Position numbers and translations under genes: made by a program
Notes under the pieces: model-generated
Told to the model about the DNA's origin: nothing
The model's database searches: none
Seen by the model: only the letters and a program-made list of their open reading frames with translations
Assembly (NCBI RefSeq): GCF_001540865.1
Contig: NW_017893392.1
Coordinates: 21,149 to 85,148 of the forward strand
DNA: 64,000 nucleotides
Reading direction: 5' to 3'
DNA from: Ananas comosus
Lineage: Eukaryota; Streptophyta; Magnoliopsida; Poales; Bromeliaceae
In this document: in pieces, positions 41,645 through 54,308 of the stretch
Numbering within the stretch: position 1 is the first letter of the stretch
Layout of the letters: each line of letters begins with the position of its first letter

Positions 41645-44360
41645 TGTACCCCCCCCCGATGCAAGCCAATTTGCGTCGGTATCTAAGGGAGCGAATCGAT
41701 ACGGACAACGAACGGCAGAGTTCTCCCTGTCTGCTAAGGCTCAAGCAATTCATACACAAGTTCCAGGAAATACACTGTTAATATATATATACATGATAGC
41801 GAAGGCCAACAGTGCAAAAAACAAGAGCATTAGCATCAACGAGTAACCAAATACAGTGATTAAAAGAAGCGTACTAATCATTACAATCATTCAACTTAAA
41901 CATTGTTACATTTAACTTCAAAGCATTATAAACATTAATTATATATCAAAAACTCACACATATAAACAATCATTCTCTCAAAATAGAAATAGGTACTACT
42001 AAATCTAGAATAAGAACTACTACTACAACCTATAGGAGCGCTAAAGCCTACTCCGATCCAATCACCGATGTACAAGACTAGTACTCTACTTTACCCCAAA
42101 AACACACGGGTGAGACTTACGAATAGTTTCCATGGGTTCGGCGACCACTCCCGAATGCTCCACCGTAGGCTAAGACAGGCACTAAGAGAGATAATGCAAA
42201 TGATAGATATTGTGCTGAATTTGAAGCATTTAAATTAAACAATAGTTTAAGTGTATAAATAAACATACTAATATCTATCTCAATAATGCATGCATAACTT
42301 TAATCAATAGTAAATAACTACCAACTCTAACTACATGAGCTTCAAACAATATTGAAAATGCCAATCTTATCTATAACAACACAGCGTTAGATCCGCTCAA
42401 CTCACAACCAATCACAACTACTTTAACGGGGTCAGGATCCGTCAACTCGCCCGGACTAGTCTATATAAACTCGGGAGTATCGCATCACTCGCCGACTCAC
42501 AATCTAACACTTCGGCGCATGATACCGCCTCTCACCATTATCCGAATGAACACATACCACACCCATCTAATCTCACAGATGAAAGGATGTCCAATCACAT
42601 GACTCACATGGTTAGATCAGCTCATCGCCCAATAATTGTATCTTGCGGCCCAAAAAGCTATAACTCAGGACCAAAAGGTTATCCTATCGTAGATATGTGA
42701 ACAACTCCGAAATAAGACTTGTGTGGAGGACCACTCAAGCTGCGAACAAGAAACATGGATGAGGTGGTATGATATTCCTCCATCATTTGAGGATACCCTA
42801 CACTCTAGGAACACATTGGTAGGGAAATAGGGGCTCAATCTTCTATTCAACATTCAAATGAGAGTTTTGTATGTTAACTTCTAAGTTCATCTAATGGCAC
42901 TCGTGATTGATATTCAATGTTACTAGATTCAGGGGGGTTATCATCTTAGTGTTCTTTTATACTACTCTTAGCAGTAACTCCTAGGTATCATTTTCGTGGT
43001 CATGATCCACATAAGGATATGTCCGTTCTTGCAGACTATCTTTTCATTATAGGGGGTTTGCATAGGGTCAACTTGACGACGTTAGATTTAGAGATACTAA
43101 TTATAGTATAGACAAAAATTATACTTACAATTCATACTAGCATGCTCATAAGAACATAGTTAACAATTAATTTAGCATCCCTATCAAAGGCAAAGCATTA
43201 TCAATAGTAATTTGATCGTAAAGAATAGAACTCAGACAAAAGAGAGTCGACGTTGGAGATGGCAATTCTCCACATTTATGGTATGCACAAGCCACGATGT
43301 TCGAGTTCGTTATTTAAGGAAGCTTTCGCGCGAAGCATGCAGGATCATCGTACATCAAACAAGCCTTTTCTATCAAAATATGCTTGACCAGTCACAAAGA
43401 CATCAACGAACAGTCTTCTGACGGCGTTCATAGGACTAGCAATTAGGTTTGCGACCATCAAATTTAGTCAAAATCCTAGATTTTCAAAACCCCATTTATC
43501 AGCCCTATTTGTCACATGGACAAAGAAAATCCACAGGTAGGTCTCTATATTCAGCATATATCATCTATTAGAGAAGATAGACGGATAGTCCAACAAACCA
43601 ATTACAAAGAATAAAAACCAACACATTAATATTAGAGAATTTGCAGATGAAAGCTCTCATGAGTTACTCCAAAGCAAGTCAGGTGGAAGGAAGTAAGAAT
43701 GGAGAGAGTATTTCTAATCCTTCTCTTCGGACCTTGTTCTCAGCATAATCGCTCTCCAAATATCACTTGTAAGAAGAGAAGGAAGAGCTTGAGGAGAGAA
43801 AGTAGTTCTTTGATTGAGTCAATGGTGAAGAGAAAAGGAGAGAATGATCAAGCTAACGTCCTCTACGTATACCTTGCACAATGTGTAAAGTCGAACTACA
43901 ACAATATAATCATACACAGCACAAAAGGGCAATATGAAATCTAAAGGGACGCGTTCTCTAATTTGGAGGGCCGTCCCGTCATGTCAGGAAAAACGTACAT
44001 TCAGCTTAGCCAAATTTTCGCTTTTAGCTTTCGGAAGGTCCGTTTTCGCTCCTGTTTCGACACAAAACGTTTGACATAACGATGTTTCAAATCGAACGAG
44101 ACTCTCAAGAATGTTTACGGCAAGTTTTCTTCTTTTTCTTTTTTATTTATCCTACCTAATGCCGAGATGAACTCAGATGAGTTAATCGAACATAGTCTTT
44201 TCGGGTTATATTCAACGCTACTTGCGAACCGACTCAGCACCAGAATGCTCGAAAAAAACAAATAACGAACTTCAACCGGAACCTTAATCAAATGGCTCAT
44301 CCAACAAATGTACAGCTAACTTCATGATTTATAGAGATCCAACAAAAAAAACGAATAAAA
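41645..44360 (-). mobile_element. LTR H, I-family, inserted in W pol
   Basis: It starts TGTACCCCCCCCCGATGC (degraded TGTCACGCCCCGATGC). It contains GTGAGACTTACGAATAGTTTCC (hairpin zone, 42110), the CGCTCAACTCACAACC minisatellite remnants (42390-42640), and TCTTTTCGGGTTATA..AACTTCAACCGGAACC..AAATGGCTC (44190-44300), which matches LTR I at 5100-5210. The right end is approximate (44340-44375). No target duplication could be read in the noise. Confidence 0.62.
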
Positions 44361-44419
44361 ATGTTAAACCTTAAGGTCATACACAGAATAATAGAATGCC
44401 GCCAGTTGCGCATTGACGT

Positions 44420-45520
44420 TCGGAAATTAAACACATGTAAAACAACAATTGTCAGATAAACTAACGCAGAGTCGAGATTAGATAATTGACGAGTTGTATG
44501 ACTACCCGCACACACAAGCTATATCTCAAAAACCGTCGAAATAAGAAGGATTGCTTACAACGAACCACAAACGATTTAACTCCTCGCAGCTCATACTCTG
44601 CAAGAATATCGAAGTTCTCAAACCGGCGAACTCTAAAATCCTTTCTCTTAATCACGCATAAACTCTTTTCGAATGCGCAGACGCTAATCAATAGATTGAC
44701 GAGACCAGTCGAATTTCTCCTTCCGACCGCCCGCACTATACAATCAGGAAAGACCAAGAGCGCTCTCATCGCCACCCGTCGCTCCAATGATGAATAGAGA
44801 GAACGAATACTTCCAAATATAGGATGCCTAAAAATAGGCAAAGCAATCCATATACTTTCTTGATAGACAATTATGTAAGGCATAACGCCATTAAAGCAGA
44901 GAAATTACAATTTCCAATCCATACCTTATTAATCATAGCACACAACAGCAATCGATAGAAGTCCGCAAGCATTTATGTCGCGCGACTAGTCCATCCTTTG
45001 AGGATGAATTTGTACTGAAAGTCGAGACCGTTGCTATCCGTCATTTGAAAATCTTTCAAAAATTAGGATTGAACCTGGAGGTCTCGATCTGGCACAATGA
45101 TATTGGACATGAAAAGTCCAAACCTCTCGAAGATAAACTTGCGCTAAAGTGTCTCATGGAGACCACGTAAGATAATGTATCGTAGAAGTGCTGTACCGAC
45201 TTTTAACAAGTCCAACATCACCATTGTAATCGAATGAGGGTGTGTCCGACCTTGGCGATCGGAGGAAACAAGATAACAAATCCATCGTACATTATCCTAT
45301 TCAAACGAAGTATTGGCTTAGACTGAAGCTTTTCCGCTGAAGAAATCAAGAAACAGCGCTCAAGGTATCATTATTTGTCACGGTTAGACATGCCCCAAAC
45401 TCAACCAATAGTCTTCTTTTCATACCGGCGACCAATAGCTGCCTTCAAGTCGCTTGTACATGTTAAGGCCGGCCGGAATGTATAGCTTATAAAGGAGATT
45501 GAAATGCGCTTTTGCTTAAT
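44420..45520 (-). pseudogene. W integrase remnant
   Basis: Reading leftward: the zinc-finger end YTxxPG-like and MYKRLEGSYWSPV with a stop where relatives have WWPGMK (about 45470-45420). VEFGACLT follows (about 45395-45370). A C-terminal stretch with RVRRFENFDILAEYELRG (about 44640-44580) corresponds to the region around FEILERVG in N. The catalytic core between them is too broken to place its D,D-35-E residues. Confidence 0.5.
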
Positions 45521-46759
45521 CATCCTTCGCAAATACCATACAATTATTTATAAGCAATACCTATCTTGAGCTTTCGAAATCGAAAGATGCATCAGCCGAA
45601 TCATCTCAATGCAAAGTCTTCGGGCGATACGGATTTTCATAAAATCACTCCGCACCTTCTGGGATTATATACGAACTGAAATCTTAATTTCATAGGCGAG
45701 ATTGGCGACAACCCAAGCAAAAGGAGGTAAGAATGTAACGCAAGGAATCCCAGCATACCAAATTCAAACCCGAATCGTGGTGATCTTTCAATAGAATAGC
45801 GTGTTAGTTATTTTGCTGTCCTTAAAATAGTTCTCCGTACATTTAAATGTTCTGTAGAAGCACTCGCTACGACATTGTATATTTCGGAAGGAGTGATAAA
45901 TGTATAGTGAATGAATAGTCCTTCATTGACATTACCCAACATCATGCAAGCAAAGATTACGCAATGAATTCAGACTTTGTCATAGAGAAGGAAGACAAGA
46001 AAGAATAGAGTGAAACAAGTACAATTTAAGACTTTGGTGAAATACGGAGTAGAGTATACCCACAATGTCACCATACAATAGCCCAAATCTTAGCCTGCAA
46101 AGAAATCACATCTGCTAACTCGATGGTATGTGATGATATATATATTATAATAATTCTTCAACTGGGACGATTTAAGCCAAATGACCCGACCCTCATGAAA
46201 TTTATCAAGCAGCCAAAGACAAATATACGAGATATACTTCACTACAAGTCTCTCCCGGAGTTGCAAGGCAAGCGCAGAAAAAAAAAAAAAAGGGGTCGAC
46301 GTCACCGTTCTTTATACTCCTCTCGAAGCTACTCGATCCAATGTCGCAATAAGACAATATTTACTTCTTTATAGCGTAGAGTAGCCGTTTAAGGGGCATG
46401 GTATTTTGGCGAAAACCCCTCATCACAGAATAACCGCAAAGAGATAGTAGCCGCAAGACAAGAATAATGCATCTACGTAATTCGATGAGGGCACAAGAGG
46501 CCAATACCATTGATTCGCTCTAACTTTCTATGTCAGGTCTAACTGCACTCCTCGCCAAAGATAAGCAAAATTGAAACAGAAGAATAGTGACTACCTGCAG
46601 AGCCAAAAGATTCAATTTCTTTATAAACTTATTGCTATAGAGTTCTCTGATCTGAAGTATCTAATAGCAACACCGCAACTCAAGTCATTAATGTCCTACT
46701 TCGAATATTTGGAAGAGTAAACCAAACGTCGTTCAAATGAACACCACGAAAAACACCAA

Positions 46760-47155
46760 TCAGATAATCAACAAAATGACATAAAGATCGAGTTCATCAG
46801 CAAAGCAATAAATGCGGGTGAGCGGGCGATTAATAAGCAACCAAACGCAACAAGATTTACGTCGAAACTGTATACATACGCGTACGATACGAACCAAGTT
46901 TTGTAGCATCCTTCGAGCCTGATTCTTTAATGATATTACCGATTGGAGATCAAATCTATTCGAATACACTTGAGACCTTGCAAGACATGATCGAATAGTA
47001 GTGATCGTACTATCCATGAAGAAATACTTGTTCTTTACGTCACTTTGTGAACTCGCAAATAATCTACCAGAGTCGAGTGTGGCCATCATTTTTCTACAAA
47101 TAGACGGAGTCCACACGAGACTACATCTCGGACTCACGAAGCCTTTATCGAGCAA
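46760..47155 (-). pseudogene. W reverse transcriptase remnant
   Basis: A 131-codon open stretch starts MLDKGFVSPRCSLVW, matching the gypsy LLDKGFIRPSxSPWG entry to the RT domain. VKNKYFFMDSTITTI and SQVYSNRFDLQS follow; relatives have VKNKYPLPRIDDLF and A(Q/K)V(Y/F)SKIDLRS. The spacing is right but the frame slips repeatedly. The polymerase FIDD box downstream was not found. RNase H should lie at about 45.6-46.7 kb, but I cannot confirm it. Confidence 0.58.
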
Positions 47156-48179
47156 AGTCTTTGTAGTGGCAGTAATATCTTTATGCGAGCGCCACCGGGC
47201 AATTGCTGTAGAGCCTTCAAAAATGTGTTCCGCCCAGGAATACAGTCAATGAAACTCAACTTCACGATTGTCAAGACTAGCAGGTCCCGGTAACTCGCGC
47301 CGGAATATTCATCCGATACTCGCACACTACTCAGATATCCAAATTGAGTATTCCGTTACGAGATCTCACGATGGTGCCAAATAGCCTTATACCCTCTTGA
47401 TATTTTTGTCTACCCTTACAGACGATATATCGCGGAAGCCACCTACTTTTGCAACGACTTGTGAGGACTAAATCTTCATTGATTAGCTCGACGAAAATAG
47501 ATCACCTTTACTATTCACAAATCTTGCACCGCAAGCATAGTACTTGGAAGCAGTTAGTTCCCAAATGATAAAAGCGTAATCCCCCATCTATTCTAGCCAC
47601 ATAGCCATATTAACTGATAATCTATGCATATTTGTCACTGGACACGCCAAATCACTCTTAATGGAATGAAAGAAATCTCTGATGAGGTTCAAGGCCTACA
47701 AAAGAATCCTCTTTGTATACCATCTAAATATGCCATGAGTCTTAGCAAATGAATAGTGTTATATGAATGAATGAGATGCGCCAATTGTACAAACACTCTC
47801 TAACTCTAGTTGCTTAATCACAATATACACATGCCACGACGTCGTCGAGAGTAGTTTTAGAGTTAGTTTCTATCTCACTAGCGTCAAAGACCGGGCCGCT
47901 AAGCTCTCATCCCCGCGACCGTGTATGACGCCGCCAGCGAATCGCTGGGGGTGAACCACGCAGTTCTCGGGGTAGACGTGCTGACTCCGCGTCGGCGAAC
48001 GCGTACAAACTCCAAAATGTCCTCCGTTGGCATTAAACACTTGCCGCACGCTCGCACTGAACCTTGTCTCTCCACCCATTATAACACATCGAGTTTCTCC
48101 AGTTGTGATCCTGACGGATACCGGAGGCGGTTTTAGCATTGCGGCCCCCGCACACCGCTTCATATTTTCTTGTCCTTCA

Positions 48180-48935
48180 TCTCAATAGCTTCTCGTTATT
48201 CCGTACTATGGGCGTACCGTGCTCGCCCACAAAGCTCTACGAGACCTCCGCAAGGTCAAAGCCTTCAAGATTGCATCTTTTCGATAAATCCTGCGTTACG
48301 AAATCCTTCGCAATACCATCCGCCCGGGTCCACATCACGAAAAAATCCGAAACATATAATGGTGAGAATTTGTCTCTACTTGCACGACCGTCGCGATGGT
48401 TTAAATGCAAACTTCTCTTGTAGCTCCGCTTCACTGGTCGGGGAATTGTTGCGAACACGCTTCTTGAAATCTTCCCAAAGAAGAAGAAGATTGTAGGACG
48501 ATCCCGTTCAATCGTTTCCACTAACCTTGCCGCTTTCTCAAACAATGCGTGGGAAAGTACACTCTGTCTGTTCCGGAGTTATTAGAGTCTCGAAGAGCTC
48601 TCATCGAGTCGATCCAGACTCCACAACCTGGCTCACCAAATCCCTCGAAGGTTAGGCTCGTCGATATTCTTGACTGGAAATGAAGCGCCAAATGTTTACT
48701 CTGCTCTCGCTTCCGCATCGACTTGCGCGCTATCGGATTCGAAGTTCCCGACCGGCCGGTACTACCGTAACGAACAGCCTTTGCTGCGCCGCTCATCAAA
48801 AACACTCGGACTACACAGGGCGCAACTATGCCGACACCCGCCTGCGCGCCGCTGCTGGCGCTCCAAGGTCTCCTGGAGCCGCTGAAATCTGTCCTGGCTT
48901 GAAAGATCCCTTTTGCGCAACTTTTACTTCATAAG
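48180..48935 (-). pseudogene. W gag remnant
   Basis: Located just inside the PBS of the 5' LTR, as gag should be. ATGCCATCTTATGAAG (from 48939) could be the start. The clearest part is the open stretch at 48545-48237 (FEKAARLVETIERDRPT.., RPVKRSYKR.., GRASRDKFSP). It resembles the end of the Retrotrans_gag domain and the basic linker before the zinc knuckle. I cannot see a clean knuckle. Low certainty on exact limits. Confidence 0.42.
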
Positions 48936-49340
48936 ATGGCATTTTTTCCCTAAGTCTCGTCGCCACTGCTCCGGATTGCCGGCCGCATTCTTTTTTCCTT
49001 TTTTTCCATCGGACCTTGCCTGTGATCGACGTCGGTCATTGCTTCTGAAAAGAAGTGAATCTTCATTAGTAACTGCCAATTATTGAAACACCAATCTGCA
49101 AAGCAATGCATCTTTTGCCGCAAGCTCATTCGTCGGCTGCCGACAAAAACAAGGAGTGGAAACATAATGAATAAATTAATTAATCTCTATCACATTAGAG
49201 AGTCCCGTTTTGAACCAATCACATGCTTCCTAACTTTGATCCACGTACTCACTTTCTAGATCCTTAAGCCTGTCCAATCCTTATAGGTCTCAGTCTGCAT
49301 TCCTTTTTTTCACTTGTGCTTCTGATTTACCCTTATCTGC

Positions 49341-51733
49341 CACGCCCGGACGATCCAATTTGGCCCGACCTGACACGTCAACAACGACCGAACAGACAGA
49401 GTTTCTCCTGTGCCAAGGCTCATCAATGTACATTTTCATTCGAATGTGAATAGCACTAGCGGAAATACACAACGTTAACGAAGGTTAACAATACATTTGT
49501 GAAAGAAAGGGAAAACTAACATTTACACTAGAAATATGATTATTTTAGATCATATACATTGATTCATTTCTTACATTTGGATTCTTGCTTTCGTTCATCA
49601 TTTCTTTATACATAATTTACTCAAATAACATTACATTCTTTCTTTACACATTTTACCATCATTAAAAAGATGTCGTTAGGGTATTAATAACAAAGTGTAA
49701 ACGTACTCAACTTGTGGCTCGTCTAAGATACATACTTTACTTTGGTGCTGCGGCTCGCCGTCCCGCCTGTGGAAATAGATGATGGTGAGAACTAAACAAA
49801 TTCCAGTTTCGCTTCACATCAAGACTTCCCACTAGCTAATAGCATAATAGAAAATATGTTAGTAACAATCTTATAACTGAGCTAATATGACACTTAAAAT
49901 AACAGATATTGTCTCAACGTAACATATGCAGATTATGCAAGTTCTTCTTCTGTACACTTACATTTACACTTTTCTTGCTCTTTGTTCTTACTTTAATCCA
50001 AGCAACACGGGGTTCCCACATAACTTGTTCACATTAAGTCCTCATCGCAGAAATCACCGCTATGAAGTCTCGGTTTACTCCATCTCGTGTAGATTGATAA
50101 CTCAGAGACGCATGCTCGAGGTGGACGACCTGCCCTCGGCACAAATATAGCAAGTATATAATTATCATTAATCAAAGATTATAAGCTTCAACAATTCTTA
50201 ATTCTTTTTACTTTTGCTAACATCTTACAATTATATTCTTTTACATTCTTTACTTGGCTACTTATCACTCGTGTTCTTCATCCCACATTACTTTACTTTA
50301 GACATTGTCATTTTCCTATTCTTTATTACAATATTTCTTTGCATCAACTAAACTCTAGTGTCTCTTACTTTACATTTTCAAAGCACTCGATCTTATGTTC
50401 ATAGTGTCTTGTTGTTTTTGCTCACTTTGTGCTCACTTCTCTCTATGCATAACATAGAGTTTCGACATTGACATATCTATTCATCATATTATGCAATTCT
50501 ACTCCATCATCAACATTATATTTTATCATTACTTTACCTAGTATGATGTCAACAATATTAATTAATATACATGCTCAATTGAATCACAATTAATAGAAAG
50601 AAGTTAACGAAGTTGTTTAGAAGCACACCACTGTTAGGTTTCAAAGAGTGTCGCGATTATTCTTGGATTTTAGACACCGGTTCGCTACCGCAAAACGACA
50701 GCCCTAATTAGTTCATTTGCTCATATCTTACATATCGTTTTTCTAAACTAATCCGAGCGCACAACACGTCGAAACCCATTTAGTTTAGGAGTCAATTCAC
50801 TTTAGAAATCCCTATGACAAAAGCCAAATTGTGCAGTCTATAATGTATATCTAAAACCTAAGTTTTACTCATAAGTAGATAGCCAATAAATCTTCATTAT
50901 CTCTAATGTCCATTGAACATTCTTGGCTTTTTCAAAACCGTAGATTATTGCACATGAGATTGGTCCAAGCTCACCTCTATAGCGCTACCAAGTTTTGATC
51001 TCTAAAGAACAAATGAGAAAGCTTCAAAAACTCTAAACAATCATTAAAAACCAGTTCTATGTCTATTCAATCATTTCTAGCGTTTACTCATTAGTGGGTC
51101 AAGTTTACATTGTAACTCTCTCTTTCTTGCAATAGAGAGGAAGAAGATGAAGTATTGCTCCTTTATCTTCTTCTTCACTTCCTTTTCTTTTCTCTTTTCT
51201 TCCTTTTTCTTTTCCTTGTCTGTTAAGATAAAGAGGGAGAAGAGACAATGTGAGGAGGGTAAATGAGAGAAAATCTCATTTAGTCATAAACAACCTATTG
51301 GCTTGCAAAAAGGTCTATAACCCTCAACTTTTCACGATTCACACGGCCTGGTACTGGCTTGTTTACATGTAGAGACCGTTTCCCGAGCATGGACGTCGTC
51401 CCGAAGGTCCACCTCGCACCAGAGCCGCGCAATCATCATCTCCTTGGGGTACGTCTCTCGGGGATCCGGTCTCTCAGCAGGACGTTACGGAGCTAATTTT
51501 CGGACTTAGCATTTTTCGGCTGTCATATTCCACGCCACGGACCGTGCATCTCCACAGACCGTCCCGAGAGCCTCAACAAGCTGCATTTGTAGATTTTGTA
51601 TTCCCTACTCGTCGGAAAACCTGCAATAACACCTTTTTGATCTTTAAACACCTTCTGACTTTCCGAAGTGTACCATCTCGCACTTTGTCATTTGACTAGA
51701 ATCATATTTATTTTCGAAATTTTCGTATATACA
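49341..51733 (-). mobile_element. LTR F', 5' LTR of W
   Basis: It starts GCCACGCCCGGACGATCC (degraded) and carries GAACAGACAGAGTTTCTCC, GAATAGCACTAGCGG, and ATTTCCACAG (minus, near 49770, acceptor-like). A leader near 51150-51240 and ACGGTCC remnants of the palindrome array (51370-51550) follow. Close to the right end are GACTTTCCGAAGTGTACCAT and ATTTTCGTATATACA, matching the start of S. Confidence 0.65.
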
Positions 51734-53970
51734 AATTAGGTTGACTAATGCAAGGAATATCTGATACTACCACGTCACTGGCAGGGGGCGCAGACGCCTT
51801 TGCCGCGCTCCTCTTCTTGCAGCCCTGAACCTACAAATAAAATAGAGTAGGGGTGAGAACTATTTCATATCCACATGTGCTCGGTCCGCGACTCTGCATC
51901 CACCCACTAGTCCAAGTGGCTACAAGTAACTAAACTTAGATATATAATAGTTTATTGATTGAAAGCGTAAATGCAATAGTTAGGAAACTATCCTACTTCC
52001 ATAATCATGCAATATGAATGCATGATCAATAATAAAGTTTATATTCATGTAACAATATCATCTATGTTCGAATAGCAATTTTCATAGACATTATATAACC
52101 TTTAACCTTTTATTATCCCAATCTTTGCGAGCCCTAAGGCTCCCGATGACTCACATTCAATCCAAGTGGGAGGGAGCTCAAGTGATCCAAGCGATCAGCT
52201 CCACCGTCTCGGACTCATTGGCGGACTCCATAGTTTGATCTAAGTCGGCGACATCCGAATACTCACAATCCCCTCCAGTCGGATGATGACTTAGTACCTG
52301 TTCCCAAACGCAGATTGTGTAGATCTAGCCTCTCCAATTAGATGCCTACATCTAGGTCAATACAATCTAATTTCAAGTGAGAATTCACTATACCTGGTCC
52401 CAACCAATCAAATCTTCTCAGTGAGTAAGCCGCCTACCATAGGGTCAATATCTCTCCGATCATTTGTTTCCTTTAATTAGTCAATTTATTTAGCGTGTCT
52501 AATCATTTGCTTAACAAGAATTTCTAGGATCCACATCCTAGTCCATCGACCTCTATTGTCATTTACACTCTTAATGTCACCGTCTATCAATTTGGATGCA
52601 TTATTTCTTAACATTATAATATTCTATTCATCAACACCCCATCGGGTTCATCTCATTTAGCTCATAGGATCCACGTTCCGACCCAATCCTCACCTATCTA
52701 GTTACCAAGCGTTCCAAGTACACTAGGTTATCATTTAGAAAGCATAAGGAATGGTACTACTATGCAATCCTACAATGCAACATGAAGAGATGAGATTAAA
52801 ATGCAATCTAAGACATAGAAAGGAGTCCGAAAGCTTCGGGATGGCACCCCCCACCTTTAATCGATGTAGAGGCTTGGGAAATCCTTCTTGGCGAACTTTA
52901 CGAAAAGGCTTTAGCCTTCCTCGCTCGAATCAACACTAGCCCGGCCTGATTTTGCCGAGAACTTCACGTCGGTTCGCCGAATGCCGAAATCGACTTCGCC
53001 CCCGCGTTTTGTGACCTAACAATAGGGTTTCCAAGGCTTCAAATGAGATCAATCTCATATTTTCACAAAAACCCCATTTTGGAGCCCTAGGTTTGCACCT
53101 ATAGCAAACCACCCAATAAATCCCTAGATTCTTGGGATTGATCTATTAGAAGCTAGCTTAGGGTCCATTTGACCCATTCCAAAGCATAAAAATCCAGAAA
53201 CCCTAAGTATACAAAGCTAGGGTTTGTAGCTTACCTCTTGAGCTACACCAATAGAGAAGAGAGAAAGAGAGGAAGATGCTCGAAGCCTTCCTTATCTTGT
53301 TCTCCTTCTTCTTCTTCTTCTTCTCCTCCTTTTTCTTCTTCTCTTTCTTCTTCTCCTTCTCTTTTCCTTTTTTTTCTAGAGAGAGAGAGAGCAAGAGAGA
53401 AAGAGAGGGATAAAATGAGAGTGTGAGGGAGAGAGAGGGCTCAGCCCACTCAAATAAAAGCCATTTTGCATAAAAGCCCCTCAACTTTCACTCCTGTGCA
53501 CTGCCCTTACTAGGTAGTTTTCGCGCGGAGGGACCGGTCTCCCCGACTTGGGACCGGTCCCCGAGAGCTTCCCTCGGGCGCACGTGTTCGGGAACCGGTC
53601 TCTCCCCGGGAGACCGGTCCTCACCTGAGAGACCGGTCCCCGAGAGCTGAATTTTCAGGACTTAGCCAATTTTGTGGCCACTCTCGCTTGGACCACGTTC
53701 GGGAACCGGTCCCTCCTGCCAGGGACCGGTTGCATCATGCAACCCCGCAACACCCAGCCAAGGGAACCGGTCTCTCACCTCCAGAGACTGGTTCCCGAGA
53801 GCAACATCAGCCCAAAAGTGCAGTTTGCACCAATTGCTCTCGCGGACTCAACTCCAAAGCACCTTTTTTGTGTTTTGGACATTCCAACTCCCACAAAGGG
53901 TACACTCTCGACAATCAGTCGATCCTGGCTGAAGTACAATCCTCGGATTTCGAGAATTCACTTCCTTACA
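51734..53970 (-). mobile_element. Solo LTR G, part 2 of 2
   Basis: The left edge resumes in U5 (GACTAATGCAAGGA.., cf. A at 54120), though about 150 bp of U5 seem lost. Then come the hairpin zone (51860-51880), the acceptor-like TTATTTGTAG (51840-51831), the conserved core (52990-52945), and the donor-like GAGGTAAG (53237-53230). A TTC/GA leader (53285-53410), a GGACCGGTCC array (53531-53800), and the LTR start TGTAAGGAAGTGAATTCTCG read leftward from 53970 complete it. Confidence 0.82.
53531..53800. promoter_or_regulatory. GGACCGGTCC palindrome array in G
   Basis: About nine copies, several as GGGAACCGGTCTC or GAGACCGGTCC variants. They are paired, and lie between the LTR start (53970) and the leader (53450) on the minus strand. 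Confidence 0.7.
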
Positions 53971-54308
53971 GAGAGATTCTATCTATTACATCCATTCATC
54001 TATATACAATCGATTTACATCTACATTTGTATCTTCCAAAATATAGGTATGAATACAACTCTCTAAGAGCACCTCACCACCTATACATCATCTCTGCTCT
54101 CATTTATATATAGAGCGCTACTAATGCAAAAGGAAGGCCTCTACTGCCATTAGGGCGCTACGCCCCTACCACGGTCCACGCCCAGCGCACTCGTGCTCGG
54201 TCCTGCAACACAGTAGGGTGAGAACTATTATCCATAGTTCCTAGTTCGGTTCGGCCGCTGACTCCGCCGATCTCCTCACTAGGTCCAAGTGGGCACAAGC
54301 AGATAGAT
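53971..54308 (-). mobile_element. LTR A, part 2 of 3
   Basis: U5 and hairpin zone of A between the G and M' insertions. ATTAGGGCGCTACGCCCCTACC (54146-54167), the acceptor-like GTGTTGCAG (54211-54203), and GAACTATTATCCATAGTTCC (54222-54241) align with B 60860-60960. It contains the TAGAT target of M' at 54304-54308. Confidence 0.82.

Larger units (their letters stand above)
38863..51733 (-). mobile_element. Gypsy element W with two LTRs, decayed or poorly sequenced
   Basis: LTR F (38863-41404) and LTR F' (about 49341-51733) are two copies of one LTR. Both start like S and D (AATATTTCCGTATATCACA/TACA at the right end on plus) and both end in degraded TGTCACGCCC. Between them, on the minus strand, remnants of gag, RT, integrase and the C-terminal domain lie in gypsy order. 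LTR H is inserted in the C-terminal part. A PBS-like CTTCTGATTTACC (49319-49331) precedes F'. No frame over about 140 codons survives anywhere in 13 kb. Confidence 0.68.

Noticed and set aside
51755..51790. CTGATACTACCACGTCACTGG read as a PBS plus LTR end
   Set aside because: It resembles a degraded PBS followed by TGTCAC, but the stretch aligns better with the U5 of A (GCTACTAATGCAAAAGG..CTACTGCC..AGGGCGC). I therefore treat it as the interior of LTR G.
53203..53484. Lys/Glu-rich frame (also at 62656-62934)
   Set aside because: Translation of (TTC)n/(GAA)n leader repeats.
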